Below, piece by piece: positions 1 through 6,799 of a DNA stretch of 8,521 nt. The DNA comes from an uncultured Planctomycetaceae bacterium (GTDB taxonomy: Bacteria; Planctomycetota; Planctomycetia; Pirellulales; JACPPG01). The DNA lies in contig CAMFLN010000090.1 of NCBI GenBank assembly GCA_945957305.1, forward strand, positions 1 to 8,521, given 5' to 3'. The notes beneath the pieces are model-generated. The model worked only from the letters and a program-made list of their open reading frames with translations. It ran no database searches and had not been told where the DNA came from. Each line of letters opens with the position of its first letter. The first letter of the stretch is position 1. A program made the translations under genes and the position numbers.

Positions 1-239
1 CGGTCTACGTCGCCGACGGCTTTCATCGTCGCGGGCTGGGCCGAGTCCTACTTCTGCATTTGATCGAGCGCGCGAAAAAAGCTGGCTTTCACACATTGAT
101 CGGCGGCGCCAGCGCCGATCAAACGGCCAGCATCGCGCTGCAAGAGAAGCTCGGCTTTCGCCAAGTCGGATGTCTCAAAGAAGTCGGCGAGAAGTTCGGC
201 CGACGATTGGATGTGATTTACTTGCAATTCATGTTGTGA
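1..239 (+). CDS. GNAT-family N-acetyltransferase, C-terminal part (5' end outside window)
   Basis: The reading frame is open from the left edge (first complete codon at base 3) to TGA at 237-239 and gives 78 residues; the start is outside the window. The visible part begins with the acetyl-CoA-binding strand and loop (VYVADGFHRRGLGR), containing the R/Q-x-x-G-x-G pyrophosphate-binding motif. It then has the alternating helix and strand ending in the KLGF turn typical of GNAT folds. The closing EKFGRRLDVIYLQ resembles the end of the phosphinothricin/methionine-sulfone acetyltransferase (Pat/MnaT) subgroup, which acetylates small amine substrates such as amino-acid analogues. Those proteins are usually about 165-180 residues, so roughly the N-terminal half is missing. 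The substrate cannot be read from this fragment. It converges on the lipoprotein gene to its right and has no visible link to the other genes. Confidence 0.85.
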   Translation, partial: VYVADGFHRRGLGRVLLLHLIERAKKAGFHTLIGGASADQTASIALQEKLGFRQVGCLKEVGEKFGRRLDVIYLQFML

Positions 240-392
240 GTGTGCAAGCAGATAACAGCGTTCGCTGACATGCAGCCCATTTCGCTCTGACAGAATCGAC
301 GCGGTGCGTCGTCGGCGCGATTCAAACGGAGAGCCCTGGCCGCGCGCCCTTATTACCGCAACGCGTCTGTCGCAGCGATCGATCGAGGCGAG
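240..392. other. Short convergent intergenic region, nothing convincing
   Basis: This spacer lies between the ends of two convergent genes. A 5-bp inverted repeat with a 3-base loop (298-310, gacgc/gcgtc) is present but has no T-tract, so it is not a convincing intrinsic terminator. No small ORF with a ribosome binding site was found. Confidence 0.4.
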
Positions 393-668
393 CTACTCGA
401 TTTCCACGATCTCGCCGTCGGCTTTGACTTCCACGTCGTGGATCTTGCCGTTCTTGGTCTTGCCCGAGATTTCGTAGACGCCGTTCGAGCGGAGCGAGAC
501 GCTGTGGAACTTCAGGTCCGGAAAGTTCTTTTTCGCCGCCTCGAGCGCGGCCTTCATAGCGGGCTCGGGCACCTGATCGAGAGTGAGGACCTGATCGTTT
601 TTGGCGGGCGCGCGACCGCAACCGATAACTGCGAACAGAGCGCTGGCGATTAACAATCGGTATCGCAT
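393..668 (-). CDS. Small PepSY-like lipoprotein
   Basis: This 91-residue protein starts with a positively charged n-region (MRYR) and a hydrophobic stretch, then a lipobox VIGC with the lipidated Cys at residue 17. It should be an exported, membrane-anchored lipoprotein of about 75 mature residues. The mature part has a helix (about 37-50: MKAALEAAKKNFPD) followed by beta strands alternating with charged residues (KFHSVSLRSNGVYEISGKT, then KIHDVEVKADGEIVEIE). That helix-plus-sheet pattern is PepSY-like; PepSY domains occur in protease-inhibitory propeptides and small periplasmic proteins. The ATG directly follows the TGA of the DUF1559 gene with no spacer. A ribosome binding site (GGGAGA, 681-676) lies 7 nt upstream, inside the end of that gene, so the two are almost surely cotranscribed and probably translationally coupled. 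Molecular role unknown. Confidence 0.8.
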   Translation of the reverse strand: MRYRLLIASALFAVIGCGRAPAKNDQVLTLDQVPEPAMKAALEAAKKNFPDLKFHSVSLRSNGVYEISGKTKNGKIHDVEVKADGEIVEIE

Positions 669-1565
669 TCAGTAATCTCCCGAAATGCTTTCACCGGTCG
701 CACGTGTGGACAAGGCGCGATAGGTGTCGTAGTCGATGCTGCGCGGGATGAAGCTGACATGGCCATCCATGAACAGGAAATTCGCGCCGTTGCCGTGAAA
801 GCTGTAGAACTGATTGACGTCGCTGTTGGGATCGTTGGGCGTGGCGTGTTCGCCGGCATGCCCCAGGATCATGCCGGAACCCTCTTCAGGGTGCGCTCGG
901 CCGACGTCGTCGCCATCGTCGTCAAACAGAATGGCGCCGGTCACCGATCCGGCCCAGGTCGCGACGCCGAGAAAATGAGAGCGTTCGCCGACCGCGATGG
1001 TACGCGACAGGCCGTCCGTGATATCCGAAAAGTGCACGCCGCTGTTGCGGAAGAACAGCCCATCGCCGTCGACCCCGGGCTCGGTCGAGCCGAACATGCC
1101 GACGTAATTCGCGGGTGCGACCTCACAAATCTCGGCGATGGGATTGCCCTGCATGTCACGGCTCATCGCCCGCCAGGATGGTTGCACGGTGTCCGATGGG
1201 CAGAGGTACGTGGCAATGTTCGCCACGCGCACGCCATTGGACGCATCCTCAATCGCGCGGTCGAAGTGGATTACGTTGTAGATCGGCGCTTGTTCGATCT
1301 GGGGGAGCAGAAACGCCCCCCAACCCCAACCAGGACCGGTGTCCGTACCGCTGGCGTCAAATTTCGAAATATAACCCGGCGGCAGCCGGCCGCAGGCATC
1401 GTGATAGCTCGTCAGTGCCAGGCCGATCTGCTTAAGGTTGTTCGTGCATTGCGATCGTCGTGCCGCTTCGCGCGCGGCTTGCACCGCCGGCAATAACAGA
1501 GCGACGAGGACGCCGATGATGGCGATGACGACCAGGACCTCGACCAGGGTAAAAGCGCGGCGCAT
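669..1565 (-). CDS. DUF1559 prepilin-like protein (H-X9-DG type)
   Basis: This 298-residue protein is a planctomycete-type pseudopilin. Its N-terminus carries the type IV prepilin methylation motif: short basic leader (MRRA), then FTLVE with the conserved Glu at +5, followed by a hydrophobic helix to about residue 26. The next segment, AVQAAREAARRSQCTNNLKQIGLAL, is the classic start of DUF1559, and the C-terminus has the H-X9-DG motif (His257, Asp267-Gly268). Such proteins are expected to be cleaved by a prepilin peptidase and assembled into, or associated with, pilus-like or type II-secretion-like structures; individual functions are mostly unknown and genomes carry many copies. The -1 residue is Ala rather than the usual Gly. 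An in-frame TTG directly precedes the ATG. GAAGGA (1581-1576) sits 7 nt from the TTG and 10 nt from the ATG, so either start is possible; ATG is preferred here. Confidence 0.92.
   Translation of the reverse strand: MRRAFTLVEVLVVIAIIGVLVALLLPAVQAAREAARRSQCTNNLKQIGLALTSYHDACGRLPPGYISKFDASGTDTGPGWGWGAFLLPQIEQAPIYNVIHFDRAIEDASNGVRVANIATYLCPSDTVQPSWRAMSRDMQGNPIAEICEVAPANYVGMFGSTEPGVDGDGLFFRNSGVHFSDITDGLSRTIAVGERSHFLGVATWAGSVTGAILFDDDGDDVGRAHPEEGSGMILGHAGEHATPNDPNSDVNQFYSFHGNGANFLFMDGHVSFIPRSIDYDTYRALSTRATGESISGDY
676..681 (-). promoter_or_regulatory. Ribosome binding site for the PepSY-like lipoprotein
   Basis: GGGAGA on the minus strand lies 7 nt before the ATG at 668, inside the last codons of the DUF1559 gene. 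It fixes the lipoprotein start and supports translational coupling. Confidence 0.6.
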
Positions 1566-1805
1566 CAATAGTTTTTCCTTCAGTTATGGGGTGTTCAACG
1601 TACAGCAAGGGCCGCCAGATTTCCAGCTGGCCCGGCGTGACGCATCTTGCGAGGAGCACCCAGGCTCACATCGTTGCGGTGGGTGATGGCGGGAGTGCGC
1701 ACGAGGCAAACGGCGCTGTTTTGTGGTAGATTCTGGCAGCCTCGCAGCAGCCGATTGCGTTACGGCCTGCCACCGAGAGTTTTGATTCCCTCCCAGAATA
1801 ACTCC
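1566..1805. promoter_or_regulatory. Divergent intergenic region between the pseudopilin and ABC transporter operons
   Basis: About 240 bp separate the divergent starts of the DUF1559 gene and the first permease gene, so promoters for both units should lie here. No hexamer pair good enough to call a promoter was found on either strand. The permease frame stays open back to 1647, but that segment reads as unlikely protein and its extra residues are absent from the paralog at 5641-6771. It is therefore treated as noncoding. Confidence 0.45.
1576..1581 (-). promoter_or_regulatory. Ribosome binding site for the DUF1559 gene
   Basis: GAAGGA on the minus strand precedes two adjacent in-frame start codons: TTG (1568-1566) at 7 nt and ATG (1565-1563) at 10 nt. 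The choice changes the protein by one Met and does not affect the pilin leader motif. Confidence 0.55.
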
Positions 1806-2936
1806 ATGCGGTTTTTGACCTTTGTCACCAAGAATCTCCTCCGCCGACCGTTCCGGTCGGTGCTGACCATGATGGGCATCGCACTGGCGGTGGGCGCGAT
1901 GGTCGCCTTGGTGGGCATTTCGAACGGTTTCGTCGAATCGTTTATCCAGCTTTATCAAGGGCGCGGCGTCGACCTGGTCGTGGTTCGCGCCGGCGTCTCT
2001 GAACGACTGACCAGCGCGCTGGAAGAATCGCTGGGGGACAAAATCCGCGCTCTCCCCGGCGTGCGCGACGTGGCGGGCATCATGACCGATGTCGTTTCCT
2101 TTCCGGACCTTAACCTGTACGGTGTCCCCATCCTGGGCTGGAAGCCGGGAACGTTCCTGCTGGACAATCTCAAGTTCGTATCCGGTCGTCCACTGACCGC
2201 GCAAGACGGTCGCGTCGTCATGCTCGGAAGCGTTCTGGCCAAGAACATGGGAAAGCAGGTGGGTGACAAGGTCGACGTCTTTGAGGACGAGCCTTTCGAG
2301 GTCGTGGGAATCTTCGAGAGCCTTAACATGGTCGAAAATGGCTCGATGATCGTTTCTCTTGCTGAATTGCAACGACTGATCGATCGGCGCGGACGTGTGA
2401 ACCTGTTTAATGTCGTCGTTACCGATCGGGCGGACGAAGGCGCGGTGGACCGCGTCCGCCAGGAAATCGAAGCTCTGGCTCCGGGCATGTCAGCCATGAC
2501 TTCCGAAAGTTTCGTCACGAGCGATATGCAAATTCAGGCAGCTCGGGCCATGACTTGGATTACGTCGATCGTCGCGTTGGTGATCGGTTCGGTCGGTGTC
2601 TTGAATACCATGGTGATGTCAGTTTTCGAGCGGACGCAAGAAATTGGCATCCTGCGGGCGATCGGCTGGCGCAAGTCGCGCGTCATGCGCATGATCCTGG
2701 TGGAAGCAGTGCTCTTGAGCCTGGCCGGCGCGCTTGTGGGGATTCTCGGCGCACTGGCCATCACGACTTCACTCAGCCGGCTTCCCTCGTTTAGCATCAT
2801 CATCGCCCGCGGTATCGCGCCCGCCGTGATCGGCCAGGGAATATTGATTGCATTGATTCTCGGTTTGATCGGCGGCGCCTATCCGGCGATCTATGCCGCT
2901 CTGTTACAGCCCACCAAGGCGATTCGCCATGAATGA
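1806..2936 (+). CDS. FtsX/MacB-type ABC transporter permease (copy 1)
   Basis: This 376-residue inner-membrane protein has the architecture of type VII (MacB/LolC/FtsX-like) permeases. It has an N-terminal cytoplasmic stub (RRPFRSVLT) and TM1 at about 17-40. A large extracytoplasmic MacB_PCD-like domain follows at about 41-248, including KNMGKQVGDKVDV and the EVVGIF strand. TM2 is at about 250-274, TM3 at 297-320 and TM4 at 340-362. The cytoplasmic loop ERTQEIGILRAIGWR (275-289) between TM2 and TM3 is the family hallmark that couples to the ATPase. Members move lipoproteins, peptides, macrolides or other substrates from the membrane or periplasm, or transmit force, rather than importing solutes. 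The ATG at 1806 was chosen because the paralog at 5641-6771 starts at the same point (MHFLT versus MRFLT) and has the same length, although no strong ribosome binding site precedes it. The end overlaps the ATPase gene by 8 nt. Substrate unknown. Confidence 0.93.
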   Translation: MRFLTFVTKNLLRRPFRSVLTMMGIALAVGAMVALVGISNGFVESFIQLYQGRGVDLVVVRAGVSERLTSALEESLGDKIRALPGVRDVAGIMTDVVSFPDLNLYGVPILGWKPGTFLLDNLKFVSGRPLTAQDGRVVMLGSVLAKNMGKQVGDKVDVFEDEPFEVVGIFESLNMVENGSMIVSLAELQRLIDRRGRVNLFNVVVTDRADEGAVDRVRQEIEALAPGMSAMTSESFVTSDMQIQAARAMTWITSIVALVIGSVGVLNTMVMSVFERTQEIGILRAIGWRKSRVMRMILVEAVLLSLAGALVGILGALAITTSLSRLPSFSIIIARGIAPAVIGQGILIALILGLIGGAYPAIYAALLQPTKAIRHE

Positions 2937-3636
2937 TGCTTCGGCCAACGGCGCTATCCTGAGCACCAAGGGCCTGACCAAGAACTATCCTGATGGCAAC
3001 GTAGCGGCGTTGACCGACGTCAATCTGTCGATTCCGCGCGGGCAGTATGCGGCCATCGTCGGGCCGAGCGGATGCGGCAAATCGACGCTGCTGAATCTAC
3101 TGGGAGCGCTCGATGAACCCACCGCGGGCAGCGTGTACTTCGCAGGCCGCTCGTTTGCCGAGTTGGGCGGAATGGATCAATTTCGCGCGCAGAAACTTGG
3201 ATTCGTCTTCCAATCGTTCTACTTGCTGCCGATCCTGACGGCGCGCGAAAATGTGCAGATTCCGATGTTCGAGGGGACGCTGTCAGCCGCCGCGCGTGCC
3301 AAACGCGCCGCCGAATTGCTGGAACTGGTGGGTATGTCTCATCGGGCCGGGCACCTGCCCAAGCAGCTTTCCGTCGGCGAACGGCAACGCGTAGCCATCG
3401 CCCGCGCGCTGGCGAACAATCCCGAGCTTTTGCTGGCCGACGAGCCGACAGGCAACCTGGATTCGAAGACGGCGCAAGAAATCTGCGGATTGTTCGATCA
3501 ATTGCATCGAGAGCAAGGCATGACCATTGTCCTGGTCACCCACGACCAAAACGTGGCCAATCGTGCCGAGCGCATCATTGCCATGCGTGACGGCCGCGTC
3601 GCTGATGATCGCTTAAACAAGGACGGTGCGAGGTAG
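2929..3636 (+). CDS. ABC transporter ATP-binding protein (MacB/LolD type)
   Basis: This 235-residue cytoplasmic ATPase would power the adjacent permease. In order it shows the Walker A loop GPSGCGKST (45-53), the Q-loop Gln95 in VFQSFYLLP, the signature LSVGE (147-151), Walker B LLLADEP with catalytic Glu172, the D-loop GNLDS, and the H-loop His205 in VTHD. The ERQRVAIARAL and LADEPTGNLD stretches are typical of the LolD/MacB/FtsE group that pairs with FtsX-like permeases. The signature has Val at the third position instead of the usual Gly; the Ser and the second Gly are kept, so activity is expected. The frame stays open further back, but ATG 2929 gives the normal family length and overlaps the permease stop (ATGAATGA), a common sign of translational coupling. 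The next gene starts 4 nt after the stop. Confidence 0.95.
   Translation: MNDASANGAILSTKGLTKNYPDGNVAALTDVNLSIPRGQYAAIVGPSGCGKSTLLNLLGALDEPTAGSVYFAGRSFAELGGMDQFRAQKLGFVFQSFYLLPILTARENVQIPMFEGTLSAAARAKRAAELLELVGMSHRAGHLPKQLSVGERQRVAIARALANNPELLLADEPTGNLDSKTAQEICGLFDQLHREQGMTIVLVTHDQNVANRAERIIAMRDGRVADDRLNKDGAR
3630..3634 (+). promoter_or_regulatory. Ribosome binding site for the first exported unknown protein
   Basis: GAGGT overlaps the end of the ATPase gene and is 6 nt from ATG 3641. It favours that start over the in-frame GTG at 3626 and the ATG at 3665. Confidence 0.65.
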
Positions 3637-3640
3637 CTTC

Positions 3641-4627
3641 ATGACTCGGTATCTTTCTGGCAGGATGCGCAGCAAAGGGTACGCGCTGCTTCTTTGCGGC
3701 GCGACGTTGTGCACAGTGGCGAATTTTCCAGTCGTCTTCTCCGCCGCCGCCGAGCAAGCGGCCTATGACTTGCGACAGATCCCCATGCCCGCGATACCCC
3801 CGGGCACGGTCATCGGCAATTCTGCTCCGCAAAATTGGACTCATCTGATTCTCAAGAGTCAGCCGCGAGTGACGGTCGGCGACGTTGATCGCGCCCCGCA
3901 GATGACTGTCTCCATGGCCAAACTGTTGTCAGTCACGACGCTGGCGAATGTGAAACAAGTCGGGCCGGCCAATCGTCCGCAGTATGTGCTGGAGCGCGTG
4001 GCTCTCGGGCTGGGAACGAAAATCAAGGGGCGGGACGTCATCATCACCAGCGATACGCAAAGCCGACTGGGCGCCAACCTGGGCCTGATCGCCAGCACGG
4101 TTCTTAGCGGCAGCGAAGCCGAGATGAAGGGCTTTCAGCAGATCGTGCGCAGCCCGACGTTTCTGGTGTTCGATGCACCGACAATGGCCCTCTACCAGCA
4201 GCAACACCGTCCCATGATCGTACGGCAGGCGGTGTTGATCGATTCCGCCACCGGCCGGCTGTCGGTCTTGATGTGGCTGATCGCCAAAAATGACGCGGGA
4301 GAGTATGCCGGCGCGGTGGGAACCATGAACTTGCTCAAGCCCAACACGCTCGAAGATCGCTGGCTGAGCATCGACGCCAACGAATTCACGCTGGGTATCC
4401 CTTCGAGCAAGGCGATCGCGCTGGTCCGGCTTCCTCCGGGACAGTCGATCGACATTCCCGCACAGCTTCTGCCCATAGCTTCGCAGGCGCGCTTTACGAA
4501 CGATACAGCGGCGCAACTCGAAGCAGGTTTGCGCGATTTGCTGCCGCCGGCGACTCAATCGCCAACGGCGACGCGCCAACTGCCCACCCAGCGCCAGGCA
4601 CAATCAGTACCAAGGCCTGGCAAGTAA
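3641..4627 (+). CDS. Exported protein of unknown function, ABC transporter operon
   Basis: I do not recognise a family for this 328-residue protein. It begins with a signal peptide: an n-region with several Arg/Lys (MTRYLSGRMRSKG), a hydrophobic core at about 14-33, and small residues FSAAAEQA that offer a signal peptidase I site near 37-40. There is no Cys after the signal region and no later membrane segment, so the mature protein should be soluble outside the cytoplasm. The body is mixed alpha/beta; the last 28 or so residues are rich in Pro, Gln, Thr and Arg and look disordered. It starts 4 nt after the ATPase gene with a good ribosome binding site, so it belongs to the transporter operon. 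It may be a substrate-handling or assembly partner, but it is not a recognisable HlyD/MacA adaptor (no coiled-coil hairpin or lipoyl motif seen). Confidence 0.8.
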   Translation: MTRYLSGRMRSKGYALLLCGATLCTVANFPVVFSAAAEQAAYDLRQIPMPAIPPGTVIGNSAPQNWTHLILKSQPRVTVGDVDRAPQMTVSMAKLLSVTTLANVKQVGPANRPQYVLERVALGLGTKIKGRDVIITSDTQSRLGANLGLIASTVLSGSEAEMKGFQQIVRSPTFLVFDAPTMALYQQQHRPMIVRQAVLIDSATGRLSVLMWLIAKNDAGEYAGAVGTMNLLKPNTLEDRWLSIDANEFTLGIPSSKAIALVRLPPGQSIDIPAQLLPIASQARFTNDTAAQLEAGLRDLLPPATQSPTATRQLPTQRQAQSVPRPGK

Positions 4628-4630
4628 ACG

Positions 4631-4652
4631 GCGTTTGCACGTTTGCGAACGC
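4631..4652 (+). other. Possible RNA hairpin after the first exported-protein gene
   Basis: GCGTTTGC (4631-4638) can pair with GCGAACGC (4645-4652) around a 6-base loop, giving 8 bp with one G-U wobble. It starts 3 nt after the stop codon. No T-tract follows, so it is not a standard intrinsic terminator; it could pause RNA polymerase or protect the upstream message, or be chance. Confidence 0.3.
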
Positions 4653-4721
4653 AACAATCGGCGGCAGGCGCTGTACAACTGCAAGTGAACCAATCACTCG
4701 TCAAAACCCGGAAATACACCG

Positions 4722-5612
4722 ATGTTGCTTTCCTCCTGCTGCCTGATCCTGTCGTTGTGCTCCGCGGGCGCCACGCATGACGATAATCAAATCCTGCAGC
4801 AACTGCTCGACCCCGGCGTGCCGGTCGGTTCGGGCGCACCTCTGCGATTGCCGGCGCCGACCATGGCTGACGGGCTCGATGCGGCCGCTCAAAAAATGGC
4901 GATCAAGGGAATTGCGGACGCCAATCACCCGCTCGACGCTCTGCTGAGGAAATCGGTCGTCTCGCCATTTCAGTTGAGCATCCGCAGCGAGGGTAACGCG
5001 GCGAACGAAACAACCGGTAAGCGAGTCGATATCTTCTTCATCGTTTATGGCGACCTGCAGTTGATCACCAAGGAAGGTTGGCTGGAAGAACGCTTCTCTT
5101 TCGGCGCCAAGGAAGAGGCCGAAGGTAAACCGCCAGCGAAATCGATCGTGCTCGCAGAAAATGATCTGAAAAAGCGGGGTCTGGAAGTCGCCGCGTCGGA
5201 GCGGTTTAAAGAGGGCTATGACTTCGCCACGTTTTCAGTCTTCGATCGCGTGCAACTCAGCGGCACGGGACACGTTATGCAAACGCAAACCGCTGAATCG
5301 GTGGTCGTCGCTTCGCTCTTGTCGCCGAAGTTCGCCGACGATGCGGAATTCGCCAACCGCTGGGCGCCGATCGAGCGCAATGACTCGGGCGTGGAAACGG
5401 TGGGTAAGCCGCAGCCGTACGCCGGTTACGGTTCGTACGTCAAAGTGACGAAATTGCATGAACCTGCGGGAGCCTTGTTCATTGAATACCATCTGGTCTT
5501 CGACGAACCGAAGGCCTGGTTCGGCGGCGCAAACCTGCTCCGCTCGAAACTTCCGCTTCTGGTGCAGGACAACATCCGCAAATTCCGTCGCGAGTTGACC
5601 AAGGGGCCGTGA
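4722..5612 (+). CDS. Second exported protein of unknown function
   Basis: This 296-residue protein is not similar to its upstream neighbour and I do not recognise a family. The N-terminus MLLSSCCLILSLCSAGA is hydrophobic and ends in a plausible signal peptidase I site (AGA, near residue 17), followed by acidic THDD. It lacks the usual positive charge, and Leu before Cys13 does not fit a lipobox. No alternative start exists between the in-frame TGA at 4686-4688 and ATG 4722; the ribosome binding site is weak (GGA, 9 nt upstream). The mature region has no Cys and no membrane helix. It contains strand-rich stretches (RVDIFFIVYGDLQLI, ALFIEYHLVFDE) and a basic C-terminal helix (QDNIRKFRRELTK). 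It lies 94 bp after the preceding gene, probably the last gene of the transporter operon, and ends 28 bp from the convergent second permease gene. Confidence 0.78.
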   Translation: MLLSSCCLILSLCSAGATHDDNQILQQLLDPGVPVGSGAPLRLPAPTMADGLDAAAQKMAIKGIADANHPLDALLRKSVVSPFQLSIRSEGNAANETTGKRVDIFFIVYGDLQLITKEGWLEERFSFGAKEEAEGKPPAKSIVLAENDLKKRGLEVAASERFKEGYDFATFSVFDRVQLSGTGHVMQTQTAESVVVASLLSPKFADDAEFANRWAPIERNDSGVETVGKPQPYAGYGSYVKVTKLHEPAGALFIEYHLVFDEPKAWFGGANLLRSKLPLLVQDNIRKFRRELTKGP

Positions 5613-5640
5613 GACTGCTGCCGCTAGTTCGCCGTGGCGA

Positions 5641-6771
5641 TCAATCATGTCGCAGCGCTGCCGTCGGCAGCAGCCGCGCACTACGTAGCGCCGGATAAAG
5701 CGCCCCGACCACGGCAACCAAGACGGCCAGCAGCCATCCTTCGGCGATTACATGCCAGGGAATTGTGCCGTCGATGACACCGCTGGCTGCGGGCAAACTG
5801 CTGAGATATTTCGTCAACGCGACGGCAGCCAGGGTTCCCAGCGCCGCGCCGATCAGGCTGACCAACAGAGACTCGGAAAGAATCATGCGTAAGATTCGTC
5901 CTTGTCGCCAGCCGATCGCTCGCAGAATGCCGATCTCGCGCGTTCGTTCGAGCACCGACATGAACATCGTGTTCAACACGCCGATCGCTCCCACGATCAG
6001 GCCGATTAGTGCCGTGAGCCAGGCCATGCCCTGAACGGCGCGAATCTGCGAAATGCTGGACACGTGGTCCTTGATCGACATGGCCGTCAGCCCGGGGCTG
6101 AGTGCTTCGATATCCTTTCCTACGCGTTCGATCAATTGCACATTGTTTGGCTCGGCGACGCTGACTGCGAAACCGGTAACCTGGTCGGGGCGGTCCATTA
6201 GTCGCTGCAGATCCGAGAGCAAAATGACGATCGCACCGTTATCGAAAACGTTGTGGCTTTCGAAGATGCCGATGATGGTGTATTCCTCTTGCTCGTATAG
6301 CTCGATCTTGTCACCCAACTTTTTGCCGAGGTTATTCGCCAGGCCCTGGCCAATCATCGTCGCCTGGCGATCATCGGGCCGCAGGAAGCGTCCTTGCGTT
6401 ACATGCAGTTCGGTCACCAGCCGGGAATCGGCCGCGAGCCCGCGCAAGGGGACGCCGTAGAGGTCTTTCTTTTCAAAAGAGATGACGTCGAGCAGCGACG
6501 GCACGACATCCGTCACCCCGGGCACTTGGCGAATCTTGGCGCCCATGGATTCGTCCAACCCGCTATTGATGCGTTCTTGGACCCCGGTGCGAACGACGAT
6601 CATGTCGATGCCCACCCCCAGGTAGACGTCCATGAAGGACGCGACAAAGCTGTCGGCAATGCCGACGAGCGCCACCATGGCCCCGATGGCCAACGCCACG
6701 GCCACGATCGTCAGCGCGGATCTCAGCCAGCGCCGCGTCATGTTACGCCAGACAAGAGTCAGAAAATGCAT
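5641..6771 (-). CDS. FtsX/MacB-type ABC transporter permease (copy 2)
   Basis: This 376-residue permease aligns with copy 1 end to end without gaps, about 181 of 376 identical by hand count. It has the same layout: TM1 at about 17-40, an extracytoplasmic domain to about 248, and three C-terminal TM helices. The coupling loop ERTREIGILRAIGWR (275-289) differs from copy 1 by one residue, so both could bind the same ATPase. The extracytoplasmic domain is less conserved (weak around residues 111-140 and 200-225), as expected if substrates or partners differ. No ATPase gene adjoins it in the window: its 3' end faces the copy-1 operon and its 5' neighbour is the NRPS gene, on the same strand 96 bp upstream. 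It may therefore share the ATPase at 2929-3636. A role in export of, or self-protection against, the NRPS product is plausible but unproven. Confidence 0.93.
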   Translation of the reverse strand: MHFLTLVWRNMTRRWLRSALTIVAVALAIGAMVALVGIADSFVASFMDVYLGVGIDMIVVRTGVQERINSGLDESMGAKIRQVPGVTDVVPSLLDVISFEKKDLYGVPLRGLAADSRLVTELHVTQGRFLRPDDRQATMIGQGLANNLGKKLGDKIELYEQEEYTIIGIFESHNVFDNGAIVILLSDLQRLMDRPDQVTGFAVSVAEPNNVQLIERVGKDIEALSPGLTAMSIKDHVSSISQIRAVQGMAWLTALIGLIVGAIGVLNTMFMSVLERTREIGILRAIGWRQGRILRMILSESLLVSLIGAALGTLAAVALTKYLSSLPAASGVIDGTIPWHVIAEGWLLAVLVAVVGALYPALRSARLLPTAALRHD

Positions 6772-6799
6772 CGGTCGGCCAGTCTCCGTATTGCGATTG

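Noticed and set aside
759..1496. Long + strand open frame opposite the DUF1559 gene
   Set aside because: It is antisense to a clearly recognised protein, its translation is rich in Arg, His and Val with no domain, and it is the usual shadow of a GC-rich gene.
1733..1750. Sigma-54-like element (GG-N10-GC within CTGGCAG...GCAG) upstream of the permease operon
   Set aside because: The -24 half fits, but the -12 half lacks TT before GC, and no activator site was seen; likely chance.
1647..1805. Upstream extension of the first permease frame by 53 residues
   Set aside because: The extension contains no signal or domain, the paralog lacks it, and the equal 376-residue length of both permeases supports ATG 1806.
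1584..2372. Long - strand open frame opposite the permease
   Set aside because: The translation is a low-complexity His, Asp, Gln and Arg-rich shadow; the + strand permease explains the region.
5657..5671. Hairpin GCTGCC-GTC-GGCAGC near the convergent gene ends
   Set aside because: It lies inside the permease coding region and has no T-tract, so it does not qualify as a terminator.
1806..6771. The inverted permease pair as a recombination-competent inverted repeat
   Set aside because: At roughly 48% protein identity the DNA copies are too diverged to support homologous inversion.
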